9,196 nt of DNA from Desulfobulbaceae bacterium (GTDB taxonomy: Bacteria > Desulfobacterota > Desulfobulbia > Desulfobulbales > SURF-16), in contig JANTFJ010000085.1 in the NCBI GenBank assembly GCA_024763495.1, forward strand, positions 1-9,196. The letters run 5' to 3'. Positions 6,478-9,196 of the stretch are shown here, in pieces (the first letter of the stretch is position 1; every line of letters begins with the position of its first letter). The notes under the pieces were generated by a model, which was not told where the DNA came from, ran no database searches, and worked only from the letters and a program-made list of their open reading frames with translations. Made by a program: the position numbers and the translations under genes.

Positions 6478-6629
6478 TTTTCTTCCAGTTGATCTGGGCC
6501 GGGAATAAGGTCTAATGCTATGTAAGACAGCATTATCGCCTGCTGATGAAGTACAGCTGAATAGTTACTGAAAAACAGGAAAGCAGAGGCTGAAGGTTAT
6601 TACTTTCAGGGCAGGTTTTTACAAGGACA

Positions 6630-7667
6630 ATGATTTATTCAAAAACAAATACGGATTTCAAAAAAGCGCTTACGCTGATGCCGGACTGCCATATCGGCAA
6701 TCTTGTTGTTTCTTTACCAGCTATTGTTGCTTTACAGAAACACTTCCAGGGTCTCCAGCACTACCTAATTGTGGATGAGGCTTTTAAAGAGATTGTTGAA
6801 CCATTGATTGATCCGGAATACACCCTGTTTTACCCAAGAAAACAAACAAATAGCGGTAGTTATTTTAAACGGATAGCGGCTTATCTCAATTTTCTGCTCC
6901 AGGTACGACGCATAAAGCCTGACATTGTCATTGATCTTGAAGGAGGAAAAACATCGGCAGCTATTACCGGAATTTCTAAAGCCGGAGTTTGTGTTTCCAG
7001 GGCTAATGCCGACAGAAAATCTCTTTACACCCAGCTGGTTCCTCTATCTTCAGGCAAACACAAGGTCTTTGCCTATACGGAAATCGCGGCAGCTGTCGGG
7101 GCGGAAATTGACCGGAAACCGTTTCGGTTTTATCCGGACCCGGCAAAAAAAATCAAGATTAATAAAAGGCTGGAAGACTCCGGCCTGATCACGGGAAAAC
7201 CTATAGTCGCCATTCATCCCGGGGCCGGGAGAATACAGAAATTATGGACTATCAGCGGGTTTGTTGAAGTGGCTGACTGGCTTTCGGATCAAGGTTTTCA
7301 AGTGGTGTTTATCGGCGGGCCGGCCGAGACAACAAGGACAGATAAGATCATGGCGCAAATTTCAGGATCTGCCTATAATTTTGTCGGCAAACTTTCCCTT
7401 GGAGAACTATTGCCGCTGCTTGAAAGAAGCAGGGTTTTTCTTGGTAATGACAGTGGGCCCATGCATATGGCTGCAGCAATGGGAACAGCAGTGGTAGCAA
7501 TTTTTTCATACGCGGATGAGCGTGAGTGGGGGCCGCGCAGTGAAAGGTTTATTGTGCTGCGGGGCCAGCCAGTCTGTGCGACTTGTATTAACAAGCAATG
7601 CCGGAACCCTGAATGCATCAACACCCTGAATCCGGATCTGGTCAAAAAAGCATTGTCTTCATTTTAG
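6630..7667 (+). CDS. Glycosyltransferase family 9 (heptosyltransferase-like)
   Basis: Probable LPS-core transferase moving a heptose from an ADP-heptose donor to the growing core at the cytoplasmic face of the inner membrane. The 345 residues have the GT-B layout of family 9. The N-terminal domain opens with a CHIGNLVVSLPA segment, matching the family's IGD...PA motif with N in place of D. The C-terminal domain carries HPGAG (196-200) with KLW shortly after, and NDSGPMHMAAAMGT (273-286), the donor-binding region. A Cys cluster (C316, C319, C324, C329) near the C terminus is common in heptosyltransferase-like members. The start has AAGGA at 6623-6627, only 2 nt away, so initiation may be modest. 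TTGATC (6489-6494) with TAATGC (6513-6518) is a weak promoter candidate. It is divergent from kdsB, which supports an LPS role; the exact sugar is inferred, and the class (WaaC, WaaF or WaaQ type) is not resolved. Confidence 0.87.
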   Translation: MIYSKTNTDFKKALTLMPDCHIGNLVVSLPAIVALQKHFQGLQHYLIVDEAFKEIVEPLIDPEYTLFYPRKQTNSGSYFKRIAAYLNFLLQVRRIKPDIVIDLEGGKTSAAITGISKAGVCVSRANADRKSLYTQLVPLSSGKHKVFAYTEIAAAVGAEIDRKPFRFYPDPAKKIKINKRLEDSGLITGKPIVAIHPGAGRIQKLWTISGFVEVADWLSDQGFQVVFIGGPAETTRTDKIMAQISGSAYNFVGKLSLGELLPLLERSRVFLGNDSGPMHMAAAMGTAVVAIFSYADEREWGPRSERFIVLRGQPVCATCINKQCRNPECINTLNPDLVKKALSSF

Positions 7668-7671
7668 CCCC

Positions 7672-9060
7672 TTAACCCAGCGGCAGAATTACAGTTATCC
7701 TTGTCCAGCCTTCCTTTTCGCTGCTGATTTTTATTGTTCCTCTATGCATTTCCACAATTCTCTTCGAGATAGTCAGCCCCAGTCCTGACCCCCCATGGGC
7801 GATAGAACGGGATTTTTCCACCCGGTAAAACTGCTCAAAAACTCTTTCAACATCCTGAGGCGGAATGATTTTTCCGGTATTTGCCACCTCGAGGCGGATA
7901 TGTTGTTTCTCTTTGGTCAGTAATATTGTCAGTTGTCCATTTTTTGCATCATTGTAACGTATAGCATTATCAATGAGGTTAATACAAAGACGGAGAATTT
8001 TATCAACATCGCCAGGCAGGGAAATATCCTGGGCCAGGTCGGTCGTGACCGTGATACCTGTGGCAGTAAGCATATCCTGGTAGTCGTCAAGAACCTGTTC
8101 GATAATCGCACCTGGATTCAGCGGTTCAAGGGTAATAGTTTCCTGCTGTTCAAGGCGGGAAAGATCCAGCAGGTTCCTGATCAGTTTACTCATGCGGCGC
8201 ATGGTGTCGAGCTGCCGTTCCAGATCCTGGCGCATATCCAGCGGCAGCTCGGAATTCAAGAGTAATTCTTCCTGGCTGAGAACCAGCAGGGTGAGCGGGC
8301 TTTTCAGTTCATGCGAGGCATTGCCGATAAATTCTCTCTGTCGGTCAAAGGAGTGGCGCAGACGGTCGAACATTGTGTTTAAAGAGGTTGCCAGGGTGTC
8401 GAGTTCATCATGGTTTTTGCCGACCGGCAGCCGTTTGTCCAGGGATTTGTCGGTAATTTCCCGGGCCAGCCGGTTCATGGTCACCACAGGTGAAAGAATT
8501 TTGCCGGCCATGGTATAACTGGCGGCAACAATCAACAAAGTACTGATTGCCAGCCATGCCAGAATCTCCCTTACCAGTTCCTGAAGTTCTTGTTCAAGTT
8601 CTTCTATAGGCCTGGCAATCCTGATTGTCACCTGGTGACTGCCAACCTGCCTGGTAAACACCCTGACTCGGAAAAGGATTTCGTCATATTTGTCCTGTTG
8701 CAGGTTGATCTGCTCTCTCTTTATATTTTTTTCTGTATAATAACGGGATTTGTTTTTTACAGGGGGGATATCAGTATAGCGGGTAAGGGAGGAGCTATAT
8801 AAAACCCTGCCATCCTCATCAAAAATTTTTATCCAGTACCTTTCAGCGGGATAAGGCAGGCGGCTGTCATCAAAAGTCCATGGGGATTGTGAGTTTTTAT
8901 TGGCCTGCTCCAACAGAGAAATCGCCATATGGCTCAGTTCATTATCGATCAAGCGGACGGGTTCTTCAAGAATTTCCCAAAAAATAATTGAAGAAAAGGC
9001 AACAGCGGCAACAAAAGCAACGCCGGAAATCCACAGGGTTATTTTATGACGTATTTTCAT
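7672..9060 (-). CDS. Membrane sensor histidine kinase
   Basis: Two-component sensor that autophosphorylates on histidine and passes the phosphate to a response regulator. Order in the 462 residues: membrane segment 1 (about 9-30), periplasmic sensor (about 31-162), membrane segment 2 (about 163-186), HAMP (about 187-240), HisKA with the H box NASHELKSP (H250), then the ATPase domain with N box NLIDNAIRYN (361-370), a G1-type NTGKII (394-399), F box VFEQFYR (407-413) and G2 GGSGLGL (423-429). All catalytic boxes are intact; Asn rather than Asp in the G1 region is common in this subgroup. The layout resembles CusS/QseC-like OmpR-partner kinases, but the ligand is unknown. No clear Shine-Dalgarno site precedes the ATG. 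The gene is convergent with the glycosyltransferase, with 4 bp between stop codons. Its likely partner is not in the window: an element end and hairpin begin 15 bp upstream. Confidence 0.92.
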   Translation of the reverse strand: MKIRHKITLWISGVAFVAAVAFSSIIFWEILEEPVRLIDNELSHMAISLLEQANKNSQSPWTFDDSRLPYPAERYWIKIFDEDGRVLYSSSLTRYTDIPPVKNKSRYYTEKNIKREQINLQQDKYDEILFRVRVFTRQVGSHQVTIRIARPIEELEQELQELVREILAWLAISTLLIVAASYTMAGKILSPVVTMNRLAREITDKSLDKRLPVGKNHDELDTLATSLNTMFDRLRHSFDRQREFIGNASHELKSPLTLLVLSQEELLLNSELPLDMRQDLERQLDTMRRMSKLIRNLLDLSRLEQQETITLEPLNPGAIIEQVLDDYQDMLTATGITVTTDLAQDISLPGDVDKILRLCINLIDNAIRYNDAKNGQLTILLTKEKQHIRLEVANTGKIIPPQDVERVFEQFYRVEKSRSIAHGGSGLGLTISKRIVEMHRGTIKISSEKEGWTRITVILPLG

Positions 9061-9074
9061 ACTGTATTACTGTC

Positions 9075-9095
9075 GTGACTAGTCACAGGGCACCG
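9075..9095 (+). mobile_element. Element end, upstream of the histidine kinase
   Basis: GTGACTAGTCACAGGGCACC agrees with the minus-strand right end of the 4308-4465 element (GTAACTGCTCACAGGGCACC) at all but three positions, and with the truncated copy at 124-167. The first 12 bp, GTGACTAGTCAC, are a perfect palindrome. It runs into palindromic copy D after about 7 bp and continues out of the window, so the other end and any target duplication cannot be seen. Confidence 0.6.
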
Positions 9096-9102
9096 AATCT
9101 TA

Positions 9103-9196
9103 GTAAGCGCTCCATGAACACCACCCTGCACCCGTTTAAACGCCGCGATATACCTGATGTATTATCGCGAGCGTTGAAACGGGCACATGGCGGCAT
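9103..9196 (+). repeat. Long palindromic repeat, copy D (cut by window end)
   Basis: The copy starts GTAAGCGCTCCATGAACACC as in copy C. Arms are about 9118-9150 and 9163-9196. Where copies A and B have CCCTGCGATA with TATCGCAGGG, this copy has CGCCGCGATA with TATCGCGAGCG, and its middle helix is CCCGTTTAAACG with CGTTGAAACGGG. The primary sequence has changed while pairing is kept. The tail lies beyond the window. Confidence 0.8.

Larger units (their letters stand above)
6019..6568. mobile_element. 550-bp element with 24-bp terminal inverted repeats
   Basis: The left end begins GTAACTGTTCAGCTATATTT and the right end, read on the minus strand (6568 to 6545), begins GTAACTATTCAGCTGTACTT; over 24 bp they agree at 21 positions. 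The left 55 bp match 286-340. Inside are palindromic copy C (6087-6196), a 26-bp repeat (6452-6477) and a small TAATGCT/AGCATTA hairpin (6513-6535). The flanking octamers (AAAAAATT and TGAAAAAC) are not a duplication, so the unit is old, rearranged, or made of several insertions. A 65-codon minus-strand frame at 6196-6393 shows no family features and is not called as a gene. The right end stands 61 bp before the glycosyltransferase start, so it may supply that gene's promoter. Confidence 0.65.

Noticed and set aside
286..9196. CRISPR array
   Set aside because: The repeat copies are kilobases apart, long and divergent, with genes between them; there are no regular spacers.

Overview
The window carries five complete protein genes of a Gram-negative bacterium: an NhaD-type sodium/proton antiporter, an SLC13/DASS-family permease with an inserted pair of RCK_C (TrkA-C) domains, the LPS-precursor enzyme KdsB, a family-9 (heptosyltransferase-like) glycosyltransferase and a HAMP histidine kinase. 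KdsB and the family-9 transferase imply an outer membrane with Kdo-containing LPS. A sodium-linked anaerobe of the Desulfobacterota (for example Desulfobulbales) would fit, but nothing here proves the taxon.

Layout. 1-504: terminators, then repeat-derived sequence downstream of nhaD. 505-1935 (-) nhaD. 1936-2110: spacer with a nested inverted repeat. 2111-4081 (-) SLC13 permease. 4082-4882: about 800 bp without a gene, holding a leader inverted repeat, a short dispersed repeat, a 158-bp MITE-like element with an exact 8-bp target duplication, and a long hairpin repeat. 4883-5659 (-) kdsB. 5660-6629: a 970-bp divergent spacer, over half of it a 550-bp element with 24-bp terminal inverted repeats that contains another copy of the hairpin. 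6630-7667 (+) glycosyltransferase. 7672-9060 (-) histidine kinase, convergent with the transferase across a 4-bp gap. 9061-9196: an element end and a fourth hairpin, cut by the window edge.

The genes are ordinary; the notable content lies between them. Each of the four larger intergenic spaces, including the one cut by the right edge, holds a copy of a roughly 80-bp imperfect palindrome (centres near 441, 4621, 6140 and 9157) whose arms show compensatory base changes. The same spaces hold ends of the form GTAACT-R-Y-TCA. These ends and the palindrome occur in different combinations, so the family looks modular and mosaic. The GTAA termini and one 8-bp target duplication resemble IS66-family transposition, so I propose non-autonomous elements moved in trans by an IS66-like transposase; no transposase gene lies in the window.

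Functionally, nhaD and the SLC13 gene are tandem and probably form one side of a sodium cycle: export of Na+ by NhaD and Na+-coupled anion uptake by the permease. kdsB and the glycosyltransferase both serve LPS inner-core assembly and are divergent. The histidine kinase has no response regulator inside the window.
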